Assembly: GCA_010093685.1 (NCBI GenBank)
Contig: MU006223.1
Coordinates: 1,411,250 to 1,475,249 of the forward strand
From: Ophiobolus disseminans
Lineage: Eukaryota > Ascomycota > Dothideomycetes > Pleosporales > Phaeosphaeriaceae
Reading direction: 5' to 3'
Length of the DNA stretch: 64,000 nucleotides
Shown: positions 47,256-57,266 of the stretch, in pieces
Position numbering within the stretch: position 1 is the first letter of the stretch
How the letters are laid out: every line of letters begins with the position of its first letter
Notes under the pieces: generated by a model
The model's input: only the letters and a program-made list of their open reading frames with translations
Database searches by the model: none
What the model was told of the DNA's origin: nothing
Position numbers and translations under genes: made by a program

Positions 47256-47474
47256 TCTTATTTGCTAACAAGCGTAAGTAGGCTGTAGGAAGAGAAAAGA
47301 CTAGGAGAAGAGTTTACAAAATATCTTAAAGGTAAGCGTAGGCTACAACGACATAGAGAGATAACTTAGAGCTTTTATTTCATGTTTTATTATGCACGTT
47401 GTGCGACAGCTACGATAGCTAACCTCTTCGAGGTAAGTTTGCGATTCGCCTCTAGTTCCGGGCCGCTTCCCTGC

Positions 47475-47690
47475 CGCCGTCCACGCCTCTGCTGCAAATC
47501 TGCCGTCCACGCCTCTGCTGCAAATCCGCCGTCCACGCCTCTGCTGCAAATCTGCCGTCCACGCCTCTGCTGCAAATCTGCCGTCCACGCCTCTGCTGCA
47601 AATCCGCCGTCCACGCCTCTGCTGCAAATCTGCCTTCCACGCCTCTGCTATGAAACCGTTGGCCACGCCTCTACACCCTCTTCACTTCAC
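47475..47690. repeat. 26-bp minisatellite, eight units
   Basis: Units of ccgtccacgcctctgctgca plus aatctg start (at ccacgcc) at 47481, 47507, 47533, 47559, 47585, 47611, 47637 and 47663. The first seven are nearly identical and the last is diverged. The period is not a multiple of three, so open frames through it rotate and are artefacts. Confidence 0.95.
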
Positions 47691-47862
47691 CCATAAAATG
47701 CGGTCTAGATAGCATACCACAGGCCAGCAATAGTAGCTGCCTAGCTGTGCCTTTGCGATGAAACGGCCCACTGTAACACATACTTTGCCCAAGGCGAGGT
47801 CTTCTTTAGCAGAGTAAGACTGTTGCGATAATGCCGCCTGGCTGGATGTAAGACCCTAATTC

Positions 47863-47869
47863 TATATAA
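47863..47869 (+). promoter_or_regulatory. TATA box of the secreted deaminase-like gene
   Basis: tatataa, 134 bp before the ATG at 48003, followed by a CT-rich tract (cttcgcttctgttgtcatttcg) that is a likely transcription start zone. Confidence 0.6.
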
Positions 47870-48002
47870 GCACTTCGCTTCTGTTGTCATTTCGTCTTCT
47901 GCTGCATACACCCCAATTCCCGCCTATACCTCCATACATTATTGCACTACTCTAGTCCTATCTTGCTGCTGTCAAGGTACTAGGCAACATAAATTGCCTA
48001 AT

Positions 48003-48734
48003 ATGCACTTCTCACTTGCAAAAGCATGCATTGCCCTCCTTGCCTTTGGACAAGCCCTCGGCGTAGCCCGCGCCTATCCTAGCCAGACCTCGACAACCCT
48101 AGACCAGAATTTCTCGCACCACGACAACCAATCGAGCAAGGGGAACGATGAAGAGACTCCTATCGAGAGACGCGCACTTGAACCAAAACTCACCAGCTGG
48201 GGCCAAGGATCGATAGCGGCAACCTGGACTGGCTCGCTTAAGGAGCCGGCGAAGTCAGGATGGACAGAAAATACAATCGATGAATATGCAGCCAACGCGT
48301 GGAAGCAGACACAGTATGGCTCGGACCCAGCACCTATCTTAGTAGCGGCACTTTGGGTTCCAGGCGTAGGGCTATACCTAGGCTCTATACCTCATGGTGA
48401 CTACCCAGGCAGCACTATGACAGCGCAAGCTCGGATGGACTCACTCATCCGCGCGGAAGCACCCCTTTTATGGCAACAGGTCCAACATCGAACGTCCAAG
48501 GGCACTCCAAAGTGGCATGCCGAAGACACGGCAATGCTTATGTATGAGAGAGTAGAGAGTCCAACGGGGACAAAGTATCCATCAAGCTATATGATGATAT
48601 ATGGACAGTATTCGAAAAGTGACAAGGTTGGGCCAAAGCCTCCTTGCCAGAACACTCTAGAGAGTGGAAAGGGGCTTACCCCACCATGTGCAGCCGTTCT
48701 AAAAGCCTTAGGTATTACAAACTTCTTATGTTAG
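48003..48734 (+). CDS. Secreted, Kex2-processed protein with deaminase-like C-terminus
   Basis: Single exon, 243 residues. Residues 1-24 (MHFSLAKACIALLAFGQALGVARA) form a signal peptide. A propeptide of about 35 residues ends in a dibasic IERR site suited to Kex2. The mature part begins ALEPKLTSWGQ. The C-terminal region has WHAEDTAM near residue 175, then PPC and a second PPC-A-A-V-L-K-A-L-G-I near 225-235, and a final Cys. A His-Ala-Glu helix plus two later Cys is the zinc-site pattern of the cytidine-deaminase fold, seen in secreted deaminase families of fungi and bacteria. The long gap between the two Cys is unusual. Role (nucleic-acid or nucleotide deaminase, effector, or antagonist) is inference. 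The promoter has a TATA box. Confidence 0.65.
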   Translation: MHFSLAKACIALLAFGQALGVARAYPSQTSTTLDQNFSHHDNQSSKGNDEETPIERRALEPKLTSWGQGSIAATWTGSLKEPAKSGWTENTIDEYAANAWKQTQYGSDPAPILVAALWVPGVGLYLGSIPHGDYPGSTMTAQARMDSLIRAEAPLLWQQVQHRTSKGTPKWHAEDTAMLMYERVESPTGTKYPSSYMMIYGQYSKSDKVGPKPPCQNTLESGKGLTPPCAAVLKALGITNFLC

Positions 48735-50142
48735 GGTTTAGAGTCGTACAGAATGGAACAACAGAGCTAGAGGGTACTTGCACGCATAAAGAGCGGGAGT
48801 AAAGGGCAGACCGCGCGCAGAAAGATAATTAGACGGGAGACAGAGAACATGGAAGGACGCATACCCTAATACGTACTGGTATTCTAACAGCTTCTCGGCT
48901 GGTCCGTTAAAAGAGACAAAGGCCCTACTATACTACTTCGATAAAAACTGTTTCTTTCTATGCTGCAATATAGTGTTTATCTCTACCGTCTGCGGAAGAG
49001 CTACCTACCCAAGAACTCTGTTTGTGCACGCAGTAACGAAGCGCTAGCAAGAAGCCGCTAGAGAAGGCCGTAGTTGGAGTTCAGAGACAAAGAGCTGCGC
49101 AACAAAGGCTTCGCTACGTTACTAGAAGCGTAGGCAGTGCAGCGTTTGGGCGCGTATTACGGCGCTGTGCAGCTCTGTTTGCATGCAGCGCCTCCTTTAC
49201 TCTACAAACGCTTCCATGCTAGTAGTAACAGTGTCACGGTTGAGGGCATCTCCTGCCTCACGTGCAGTGGCACCTCACCTCTGGTGAGACGATGCTGCCT
49301 TTCCTGCACTAGCGCTGTTTACAGCCCCCACCCATATATACAGTTCGTAGCTTCACACAATACAACCTCAGTTCAATCCTTCCATTCTTCCTGCATATGC
49401 GCTATTCCCACACCGCGACAAACAGAGCTAGCGCAAGGCAGAAAGCATTCTTTACCAACTACGTTATAGGTGGCATAGTAACGCTGTTTCCCTATAGAGT
49501 GGCGACTTAGTCTTATCTCGTTGTTACTACAGGCCTGCTGGTATTGCTTAGCTACTCCAAAACCCTACCTATGTCTCCAGTCTATCGAGAGCAACTAATT
49601 GCTAGATTAGTTGTTGGGTGCATTGCGCTAGGGCTTCTTCTCTCTGCTCTTGTCTTTAGCCTTGTTTAATGCTACCAACAACCAAACAAAGCGAGAATAG
49701 AAGATAGCCTATCTACACCCAAGCTAACACGAAAGCCTAGTCTAGGTACGTACCTCACTATTAATCATAAATCGGGAAGACCCTTCCCGATTTAATTTGG
49801 CGCTAGTTGGACCCTGATTTTAACTCTTCCCGATTTAAAATTTGTATTAAACCGGGAAGACCTTAAACAGCAGTAAAATTTGCTGCAACTACGCATATAG
49901 GTGCAACACAACATTGCGCACATCTTGTACTCTTTAGCATGCTTGTATTATAGGGTTGTGGTTACAAAGAGTGCAAGGAGAATATTTGAAGAGTGTTGGT
50001 GTTGCGTAACCCCTACTGCTCTAAGCGAGGGAACGCTAGCGGAACTACGCTAAACAACTTGCGCACAAGGAGGACGATCACGTATTATAAGAGCAGCAAA
50101 CAAGCAGAAGGGAGCATATGTATTTGTACGGTGTAGGCTAAT
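48735..50142. other. Intergenic region with a perfect inverted repeat
   Basis: 1.4 kb without a supported gene. A short Leu/Val-rich frame (about 49570-49668, QLIARLVVGCIALGLLLSA) could be a TM micropeptide or chance. The inverted repeat at 49769 is listed separately. Confidence 0.4.
49769..49793. repeat. Perfect 11-bp inverted repeat with 3-bp loop, plus nearby copies
   Basis: aaatcgggaag, acc, cttcccgattt. The arm recurs as cttcccgattta at about 49828-49839 and as accgggaagacc at about 49850-49861, forming a cluster within 95 bp. It could be transposon-end remnants or a hairpin. Confidence 0.8.
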
Positions 50143-51949
50143 CTAGCCTGCATAGTCTGCCTGCAAGACTACCGCCAGCAATCTACATGGACGCCTCGCG
50201 CTGAGCAACACCATTCTGTCCAGTCCAAAGGTCATAGAAGCTAAGGCTCTGATGCAGCATGCGGTCCCTCTAGGACTCGTTGAACCAGCCGTACGCTCTA
50301 TCCCATTCGCTCTCCTCACCCGGTTTAAGGTCAAAGACGCGGATAGGAGTAGTGATAGCTATAGCGTCCCTCCAAGAGGTGCACCGGCCGACAGCACGCA
50401 CAGCAAGGCAGTTGGCGCAGACCTGCTAGGGCCACTAGCGCTAACGCCTGCGACCGTTTAGGAGCAATTGCTTGTTGCCAACAGCGCTCCGGACGGGCAG
50501 CATGAAGATGTTAGGGCTCCTAAACAGGGCAACGGCAGCGATGCAGCGCGGCGCTTGCTCCGTAGCAAAGCTAGTGGAGTATTCTAGAGTCTCGCAACGG
50601 CAGCAGATAGTGAAGTCGCAGGCGCGGACGTCGTTAGGGCTAGGGGTAAGGCTGCAGGTAGACAAGCCTGTAGTGACCTAGAGCTAAGTGTTAGCTTGGC
50701 GTATAAGGTGCGGGAAAGGTAGGACAAACCTAGACGTGCAACGCGATAGTTAGCTAGATGTTAGTCTGTTAACCAGGCGCGCCTAGGCTCCAGGGGGCAT
50801 TGAGGTGAATAGCGGTGGGAAAGGTGCAGCTCTCAGGCAAGGAGAGTCCTAGCATCTAGGGATTGCTGGTGACGCAATAGAGCTAGTAGTGGATCAGCGT
50901 AGTTAAGCAGGAGCAGGAGAGACGGCAGCTTAGACGTACGTTAGTAGGGCCCTAGATTGTAAGCAATGTGCTAGCGGCATTGTAGAGGTCGGCAAGGGTA
51001 TTGCCCTGCTGTGTTGCTAGCAGCTGGATGCCGAGGAGGGTGCGACGGCGTGCGCGGAGCTCGGAGGCAGAGGGAACAGGAGGCTAGGTAGTGAGGGCGG
51101 CGATATTAGGCGTGAGCAGGGCGTGGATAGAGTTCTAGTACTGTGGCGGGGCAGCCATGATAGCGGGGTTAGGGTGCTAGAGTAGGTTAGCTATAGCAGA
51201 GGAGAGTAGGTAGACTAACGTACGCGGGTGATAGGTGCTGTGGCGGAGGGAGGGAGTAGTGGATAGTGCAATGTAGAAAGAGAGTGGGAGGGTAGAGAGA
51301 GTAAGAGTGGAGGGCAGGGGATTCTTTTGTACCGCACGCCCCGCTTGCAGATAGGTGAGGGTGCAGAAGGCGCTCGGAGAGCGGCGGCGCGGTGAGAGAG
51401 CGGGCGCAAACACGGGCGTTGGTAGGCCTACTGTTCTGTTTGGGCAAGAGGGCGAGAAGCCGTGACGCTGTGAAGGGCACGTAGCATGTGAGCGAGCTAT
51501 AACGCGGTAGCGCAAGATATCGGGTTGCGCTTCTCAACACGTCCTTAGAGCAGACAAGCAGACGAGCTAGTAAGGGCTTATAAATTGAACAGCGCAGCAG
51601 CGTAGCGTGTAGTGGGGTCGGAGAACGGATCTGCTAGGTCCGCAAGCGGCAACCAGGAGCCAACGGAGCGGGCTCCGCATGCGGGCAGGCAGCTGCATAT
51701 GAAGCAGAGAGAGGCGGTAGATAGTGAAGCAGCAATTAGCCAGTAGACGCAGGCGCTGTGGGGATAGTACGTGGCGGAAGATGCGGTGTCGAGGCGGGTC
51801 CAAACGCGTCTTTGCACGGCGACGCTTGCCAAATAACAAGAGCTGCAAGATAGTAGTTGGAGGGGTTACACGCAGCAAGATAGCAGAAAGTCACAGGTAG
51901 GTAGGTGATAGGAAGAGATGCGAGGTAGAATTATTACGTGCTTGTCTAG
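50143..51949 (-). pseudogene. Decayed coding-like sequence, family not recognised
   Basis: The minus strand shows patches of coding-like sequence separated by stops: about 50665-50441 (VRACDFTICCRCETLEYS) and about 50330-50150. The two CxxC-like pairs suggest a metal-binding protein, but no family is claimed. From 51180 to 51900 the sequence is GC-rich with low-complexity Pro/Ser/Leu frames that are probably not real. TAG/CTA enrichment fits RIP. Confidence 0.3.
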
Positions 51950-53623
51950 CTAGGCCTGTGTATTGTGCGGCTGGAAGAGCTGGCGCAAGTCTAGTGCAGA
52001 GGCCAGAGGGGGATCCCTAGTGGTGCTGTGTTCGCTATGCGCATTCTCGTGGTGTTCGTCATGTTCGTCCTCACTGCTGCCGTCTAGAGTGGCTGCGTCA
52101 CTCTCTCCTTCGCTGTCGGGTACTTCTGTGATGCGGTAGGGGAGGCCTGCTTCGATGGTGAGTATACTTGCGCCCTCAAGGGAGCCATGCTCAATGCCTA
52201 GAGGACCCAGCCAGGCGTCAAAGTCGTGGCTCGCGGCCACAGCGGCTGGATTGACACGCTGGACAAGCTGCAGCCAGATATTCCATTCGCTAGCGCGCAA
52301 GGTCTGCTCGACCCAGTGCGGGGTGATGGTGTCGCTTGGGATGAGGACAAGGACGCCCCAGCCAAGCGTTTCTGCGGCCTCGTACCAGCGACGGGAACGC
52401 TTGAGTCGTGCATTGTAGGCGGCCCAGGTACAGGGCGGGGCCTCAGCGTCCCAGATTTCCTTTTTCGCCTGGGTGCGCAGTTTGCGGTCTCGAGCGTCAT
52501 GGCTGGTAGCTGATGCGGCCGCTTTGAGCTGGTCAATCTTGCGTTGATACATGCGGCCCAGCAATGCCATAGCCCATCGATAGACGACGCCTGCGGTGGC
52601 TGTGACGGCCTCGCTGAAGGTGATGGCATCCCACGTGCGGCGGAAGGTGTGGTGGACAAGGGCGGGTGTGGAGGCGGGAGGCGGAAGCATGGGAGAGTCG
52701 CTCTGTAGGAGCAAAGGGCTGCCTGAGCGGCGCCAGTTCTGGACAAAGTAGGCGGCATGGACCTTGGCAGTGAGGTTGCCAATAGCACGGGCGTGTTGGA
52801 GCATAGTGTTTGCGGTTGCGTAGGGTAATCTGGCGGTGCTAAAGAAGTTGTGGGGCCCGGCTGGCTGCTTGATGATCCAGGCCACGGTTGGCTCGTCGGC
52901 AGGTGAGATGGAACGATGTGCGGTGTGCTCGGCAGCAGGGGCGCTGGGGCCTGGCTCCGTCAAGCCGAGTGTATCCCTCCGTGTCTGGGCGGTTTTGAGC
53001 CGCTTTGCCTCCCGCTGGCGCTCAATGCGGCGGTTGTGGTTGGTGACGGTGGTGACAGTAGGCGGCGTGTTGTTGCGGCTGCAGCTGTTGCTGGCGTGCT
53101 GGTGCGGGAGAGGCGCTCCTTCTTCCACACTGCTGCTGACATCATCGTCATCGTGGGATGCGGAGGCTGCTGCTGCTGTAGAGGCCGCCCTTGTGCGTTT
53201 TGTACGGTCTGCTTTGGGACTTGGCGACAAGGCAGTAGCAGAGGCCGCCTGGGCTAGTTGGGCCCAAGCGGAGGGCGTGACGGCACCGTCAGGCAGACTC
53301 TGGCGGAGGAGCCATACGGCAGCAAGCATAGTGTGGGCGATGAAGACGGGCGGCGTGTCGGCAGCGCGCGGTAGGATCCAGCCTGCGCTTGCAGCCACAT
53401 TGACGGGTGCGGCTGACGACGATGGTTCACCGGCTCTTGTAGCCTCCCACAAAACGCGCTCATACGCGACGGTAGGCGGTACATAGGGGTGCTGTTGGGC
53501 TTGTTGGGCGTCGACAGCCGCTGCAAGCCCGCCTGCACCGCCATCGTTGCGGATCGCGGCTTCGTCGAGAGCCCATACCCACGCAGGGTCAGGCGACAAG
53601 GAGGAGACGGGGGGATGCGACAT
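51950..53623 (-). CDS. Protein X of the subtelomeric unit, copy A (intact, unrecognised)
   Basis: A 557-residue frame from the Met at 53623. The frame is open to 53731, but those 36 extra residues come from a GA-rich leader and were left out. The N-terminus has HPYVPPTVAYERVLW and FIAHTMLAAVWLLRQSLP. The middle is Ser/Ala/Asp-rich, then a strongly basic segment (RRIERQREAKRLKTAQTRR) near 240. A helical region follows (LPYATANTMLQHARAIGNL; YRWAMALLGRMYQRK), then an acidic tail (SEDEHDEHHENAHSEH) and an end DLRQLFQ. No family is known to me. Copy B at 55204-57021 has the same blocks in the same order. It lies divergent to the finger gene, 276 bp away, which suggests a partner role. Confidence 0.65.
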   Translation of the reverse strand: MSHPPVSSLSPDPAWVWALDEAAIRNDGGAGGLAAAVDAQQAQQHPYVPPTVAYERVLWEATRAGEPSSSAAPVNVAASAGWILPRAADTPPVFIAHTMLAAVWLLRQSLPDGAVTPSAWAQLAQAASATALSPSPKADRTKRTRAASTAAAASASHDDDDVSSSVEEGAPLPHQHASNSCSRNNTPPTVTTVTNHNRRIERQREAKRLKTAQTRRDTLGLTEPGPSAPAAEHTAHRSISPADEPTVAWIIKQPAGPHNFFSTARLPYATANTMLQHARAIGNLTAKVHAAYFVQNWRRSGSPLLLQSDSPMLPPPASTPALVHHTFRRTWDAITFSEAVTATAGVVYRWAMALLGRMYQRKIDQLKAAASATSHDARDRKLRTQAKKEIWDAEAPPCTWAAYNARLKRSRRWYEAAETLGWGVLVLIPSDTITPHWVEQTLRASEWNIWLQLVQRVNPAAVAASHDFDAWLGPLGIEHGSLEGASILTIEAGLPYRITEVPDSEGESDAATLDGSSEDEHDEHHENAHSEHSTTRDPPLASALDLRQLFQPHNTQA

Positions 53624-53899
53624 GCAGGGTGCGGGAGGAGGGTAAGGCGTATGCGAGAGGGGCGGTGGGGTGGTGGAGTGGTGGAGTGGGAGAGGGGAGG
53701 AGGGGAGGAGGGTGCAAGGGTTTTGCGGCACTGGCAGATCCGCATCTCAGCTAGCCCTCCGCCAACTCCTCTCACGTGATTGCGCGCATCTGGCGCCTTG
53801 GCAGGCTCTGAGAGCCTCTCGCGCGCCGCGCGCGCTACACACACTTGCGGCAACCGCTTGACATGTGCCTTGCTTGATTCCCGTACACGCTAGCCACTC
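53624..53899. promoter_or_regulatory. Divergent promoter of unit A
   Basis: 276 bp between the X and finger-gene starts. It is GA/CT-rich (gaggggaggaggggaggagg near 53690) with no evident TATA box. Confidence 0.45.
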
Positions 53900-54850
53900 A
53901 TGGAGCAGTTCAACAGCCTGTTTGAGCTTCTGCCAGAGCATCGCATAGGCGTCTGCAAAACTCACCATCAGGGCATCACGCTATCGCAGCTTCCCTCCCA
54001 CCTACACAGCAGCCACAAGGACCTAACGGTCGCAACACGGAAGGCGATTGTTTCGGCTGCTGCAGCGTTCCCACAATGGGCCCAGTCTCTAGACGAGGTT
54101 GTCTATCCGCCGTCGCCACCCAGCCTTATAGCACACCTGCCGGTGTACAAGAACGGACTCAAGTGCACCGCTGCGACACAGGAGCAGGGTCTGTGTGGCT
54201 ATGTCGTGCGCACGCTACGAGACATGCAGGAACACGTGCGTACAGAGCACGGATGGGTCAATCCACGCAAACGAGGCCGGCCATACCAAGGGGAACAAGC
54301 CACAGGCGGCCTACTGTGGACACCGGATGTGTGGTGCCAGAAATTCCAACCGACTGGGTCACTTGCGCGACTGTTTGAGGTCAGCCAGTCTCATGGCCAA
54401 GGTACACCGCGTGCTGCTGACGACGAGGGCAAGCTGCAACGCGCAATCGCAACGTCGTTTACGCAAAGCACCATGGCGATAGAGAGGGCCCACCAAGATG
54501 CGCACGCGCAGGTGGAGCCAGACGACAACCGCTACCTGTGGCACGACTGGCTGCGGAGGACGCAGTGGGCACGTCACCTTGCTCGCTTTGACCGCCTATG
54601 GCTCCTGCGGCAGGTGCAGAGGCCAGACGAGAACGAAAAGGCGCTCGCCAAAGTGTGCTGGGCGGTGGAGATGGTGATCTGGAAGGCGCAGCGAGCGTCG
54701 TCGCCCGACGTGGTAGGACTGCCAGCCACAACGTTTATCGAGCGCCGCGAGGCGGGGGCGCCAAGCAACGAGAAGCCCTTCAACGCGCGCCAGACCGGTA
54801 AGACAATGAAGAAGTACAGCGGATACTGGGTCTCGATTGTCTCCCAGTGA
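53900..54850 (+). CDS. Two-finger (C2H2-like) protein of unit A; truncated relative to the copy B helicase
   Basis: 316 residues, intact, starting MEQFNSLFELLPEHRIGVC. Finger 1: C-x2-H...H-x3-H (VCKTHHQGITLSQLPSHLHS) at residues about 19-37. Finger 2: GLKC...CGYVVRTLRDMQEHVRTEH, about 92-120, then a basic RKRGRP AT-hook-like motif. Further blocks (WLRRTQWARHLARFDRL; TFIERREAGAPSNEKPFNAR) align with copy B residues up to the KKY motif. It then stops at 54848-54850, where copy B continues into the recombinase and helicase. The fingers resemble the OrsD/DUF3505 type. It is either a truncated copy or a natural short form that binds DNA without the enzyme domains. Confidence 0.65.
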   Translation: MEQFNSLFELLPEHRIGVCKTHHQGITLSQLPSHLHSSHKDLTVATRKAIVSAAAAFPQWAQSLDEVVYPPSPPSLIAHLPVYKNGLKCTAATQEQGLCGYVVRTLRDMQEHVRTEHGWVNPRKRGRPYQGEQATGGLLWTPDVWCQKFQPTGSLARLFEVSQSHGQGTPRAADDEGKLQRAIATSFTQSTMAIERAHQDAHAQVEPDDNRYLWHDWLRRTQWARHLARFDRLWLLRQVQRPDENEKALAKVCWAVEMVIWKAQRASSPDVVGLPATTFIERREAGAPSNEKPFNARQTGKTMKKYSGYWVSIVSQ

Positions 54851-55203
54851 TTATACGAAGAAAGGGAGTCCCTTTCTTTGCTTTGCCTGCAAAATATTTA
54901 GCGCCTGCACGGACAGTCGAGTCCCTTTCTTTGCTTTTTCAAAGTCCCTTTCTTTGCTCTTCCCTAACTCAAATCTGGATGCAAATCTCGCAATACGTGC
55001 AGCAAGTAGTTTTCAACTTTTCTAGCTACTTTGCAGAGGGGAGCAGCTATTGTAGGGTTGGCAGAATATCCCCAAAGTATAGGCGTTGATGTTCGCGTTT
55101 CTTGCGCTAACCCAGCGACGCGTACCGCTAGCGCTGCAAGCAACATCAACAAAGTAAGTAGCAAGTGTAAGTCTAAGGAACCCTTAAAAGATATATCGAG
55201 AAA
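54851..55203. other. Junction region with a triplicated 15-bp phrase
   Basis: 353 bp between unit A and unit B. The phrase agtccctttctttgct occurs three times (54869, 54919, 54942). It sits directly after the truncation point of the finger gene. No gene is seen. Confidence 0.6.
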
Positions 55204-57021
55204 CTACTCTACTGGACAAAATAGCTCAAGCAGAGTTAGCTGACGCAGCCGAGGCGTTGCAGCCGTGCTACCTGGCGTTGTCTGCGCCTGGGAAACCCTT
55301 CCACCACTATCCGACCCATCGTCCTCGCTGTCCTGCACCTCCTCAATCTCATACATGGCGGCTGGAGCCTCTGCCTCGATGCGCAGCAGTTTGTCGCCAA
55401 TTGGCCCACCTGCAATAGCGTCTAACCCTAGCAGGCAATCCAGCGCCTGCGACGCGTGGTATACGTCTGGATTGACGCGCTTCACCACCTTAGTCCAGAT
55501 CTTAACCTAAGGGACGCGCATGTCGCCCTCTATCCAGTTTTTAGCAATCGCGTTGTGAGGCATTAGGCAGAAACTACTCTAGCCCAGCATCTAGCTAATC
55601 GTATACCAAACGCAAGCTTTGTGTAAGCGCTGCTTAAAGACCTTTCTCTCCTCCTCGCTTAGATTAGACCGGACCAGGGCCAATAGCACGGCCTGCGCTT
55701 GGGAACTTACCTAGCCCCGTCCGTCTCGATTGCGCGTCTTGTTGTTGCTAGACACGAGATCTTCTTGCCTAATCTCCTCTTGTTTCCGGACGTAGGCCTG
55801 GCCTAAGAGAGCTAATGCCCAGCGGTACTTGATAGGCAAAGTAGCCAAGTCGCTCTCCAAGCGATTATAACTGTTCCAAGCAATACAGAATGCCGTATCT
55901 GTACTATCCTAGCCCTGCAACTGCCGCTGTATAGAGGACAGAGGGTTCTCCCCTTGGCTACTGGGAAGTACGCGGCCGTCTCCAAAAGGCGAGCCGCGGA
56001 GTCGCCAGTCGTAGAAGAATTGGGCAGCACTGGCTCGAGATAAAGGGTTGCCGAGCTCGCGGGCCTTCTGTAGCATAGCGCAGGCATTAGAGTAGGGCGT
56101 TTTGTATGTAGAGTAGAAATCCTTAGGAGGTGCAGCCGTAGATTTACTACCGATAGCTGGCTCCTTAGTAACCTTCTGCGTAAAAATCCACGATACATGT
56201 TGCTCGTCCTCGTGCAAGATGGAAGCATAGGCAGCATGCTCTAGACGAGGGGCCTGGGAGGCCGGGGCGTCAAGGCCAAGCCTACGCCGTTTCTTCTCCC
56301 GCACCTCGTCAAGCTTCTGCTTCCGTCTTTTCTCTGCTCGGCGATTGTTATTCGTGACTGTTGTAGTATATACGATGGGCTCCGGGTGCGCATCTGATAG
56401 ACCCTCCCCCTCCGACCGCGCATCCGGTAGCTCCTCTAAGCGCCGTTCAACCGTGTGTTCTGACGCAGACGGTGAAGCAGGAGTTAGCGAACCAGGAGCA
56501 GGTACTTCTTTCATGGGTTGTGACTGTGACTAAGGCAGATATGCTCGCCTCGCTCTCGGGCGTAAGGCCGCAGAAGACTGTGGTTGCGCCGACGGCGGTT
56601 CGTCCGTGTCAGCCTTCGAAACGCGCTGTGCCGCAGCGACGAGGCAGGACTAGCCCTCGTCGGAGAGCGCATCACGAGGAAGGGAGCGTCGTAACAACCA
56701 GATCGCGGCCAGAATAGATTGAGCAATGAATACTGGGTTGCATACGCTCGTCTCATCTGGCACTAACTATCCTGCGCTGAACGGGCCGCCAGACGCGTCC
56801 TGCTGTGCACTTGACGGCGCGGCTGCCTAGCGGAAAAACAGTCTCTCGTAGTCTTCGTTGGGAGGCTCGTACTTGAGGTTGTACGGGTGCGTATTGTTGC
56901 TGGTTGGGGGAAAGCTCCAGGGACCACCGTCGAACCTCCTTGCTATATAGCCAAGAACCGTCTTCCACTCGGGTTCTTGCGTGCTCTGGGTATAATACGC
57001 CTCTCTTGCAGGAGAAAACAT
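55204..57021 (-). pseudogene. Protein X, copy B, broken by TAG codons
   Basis: One minus-strand frame (57144, 56514 and 55488 are in register) covers the whole protein from a Met at 57021 to the end LLELFCPVE, with about eight TAG codons and no frameshift. Shared blocks with copy A include DYERLF, FIAQSILAAIWLLRRSLP, RRAEKRRKQK, ACAMLQKARELGNP and KYRWALALLGQAYVRK. Several TAGs align with Trp in copy A: FSAG-stop with SAGW, LG-stop with LGW, and VP-stop before VKIW with SEW. That supports TGG-to-TAG RIP. It is diverged well beyond RIP, so the duplication is old. Function unknown. Confidence 0.7.
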
Positions 57022-57266
57022 TTCTTTTGCAATCTTGTTGCTAACCTGTAGCATGCAAAAGAAAGTGGTTAGGGTAGAGGAAGGGTGACTTGCGTTCCGG
57101 GCCAAAACGCTAGTCAGGGCCGCACGGTCGTACCACAACATCACACCAACTAGCCCCGTCGGAGAAAGCTAGGCGTAATACCGGCGTGTTAATCCCTATC
57201 AAAGCCTAAACTCTATGTGCGTTACTATATGGTGTGGCCAGCACGCGTGCGTCTAAAGCATGCAAG

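Noticed and set aside
47343..47696. Open frames of 60-107 codons on both strands across the 26-bp repeat
   Set aside because: They arise from the minisatellite, whose period rotates the frame; no motif or start context.
51177..51900. Minus-strand frames rich in Pro, Ser and Leu
   Set aside because: Low-complexity composition, no motif, and no counterpart in unit B.
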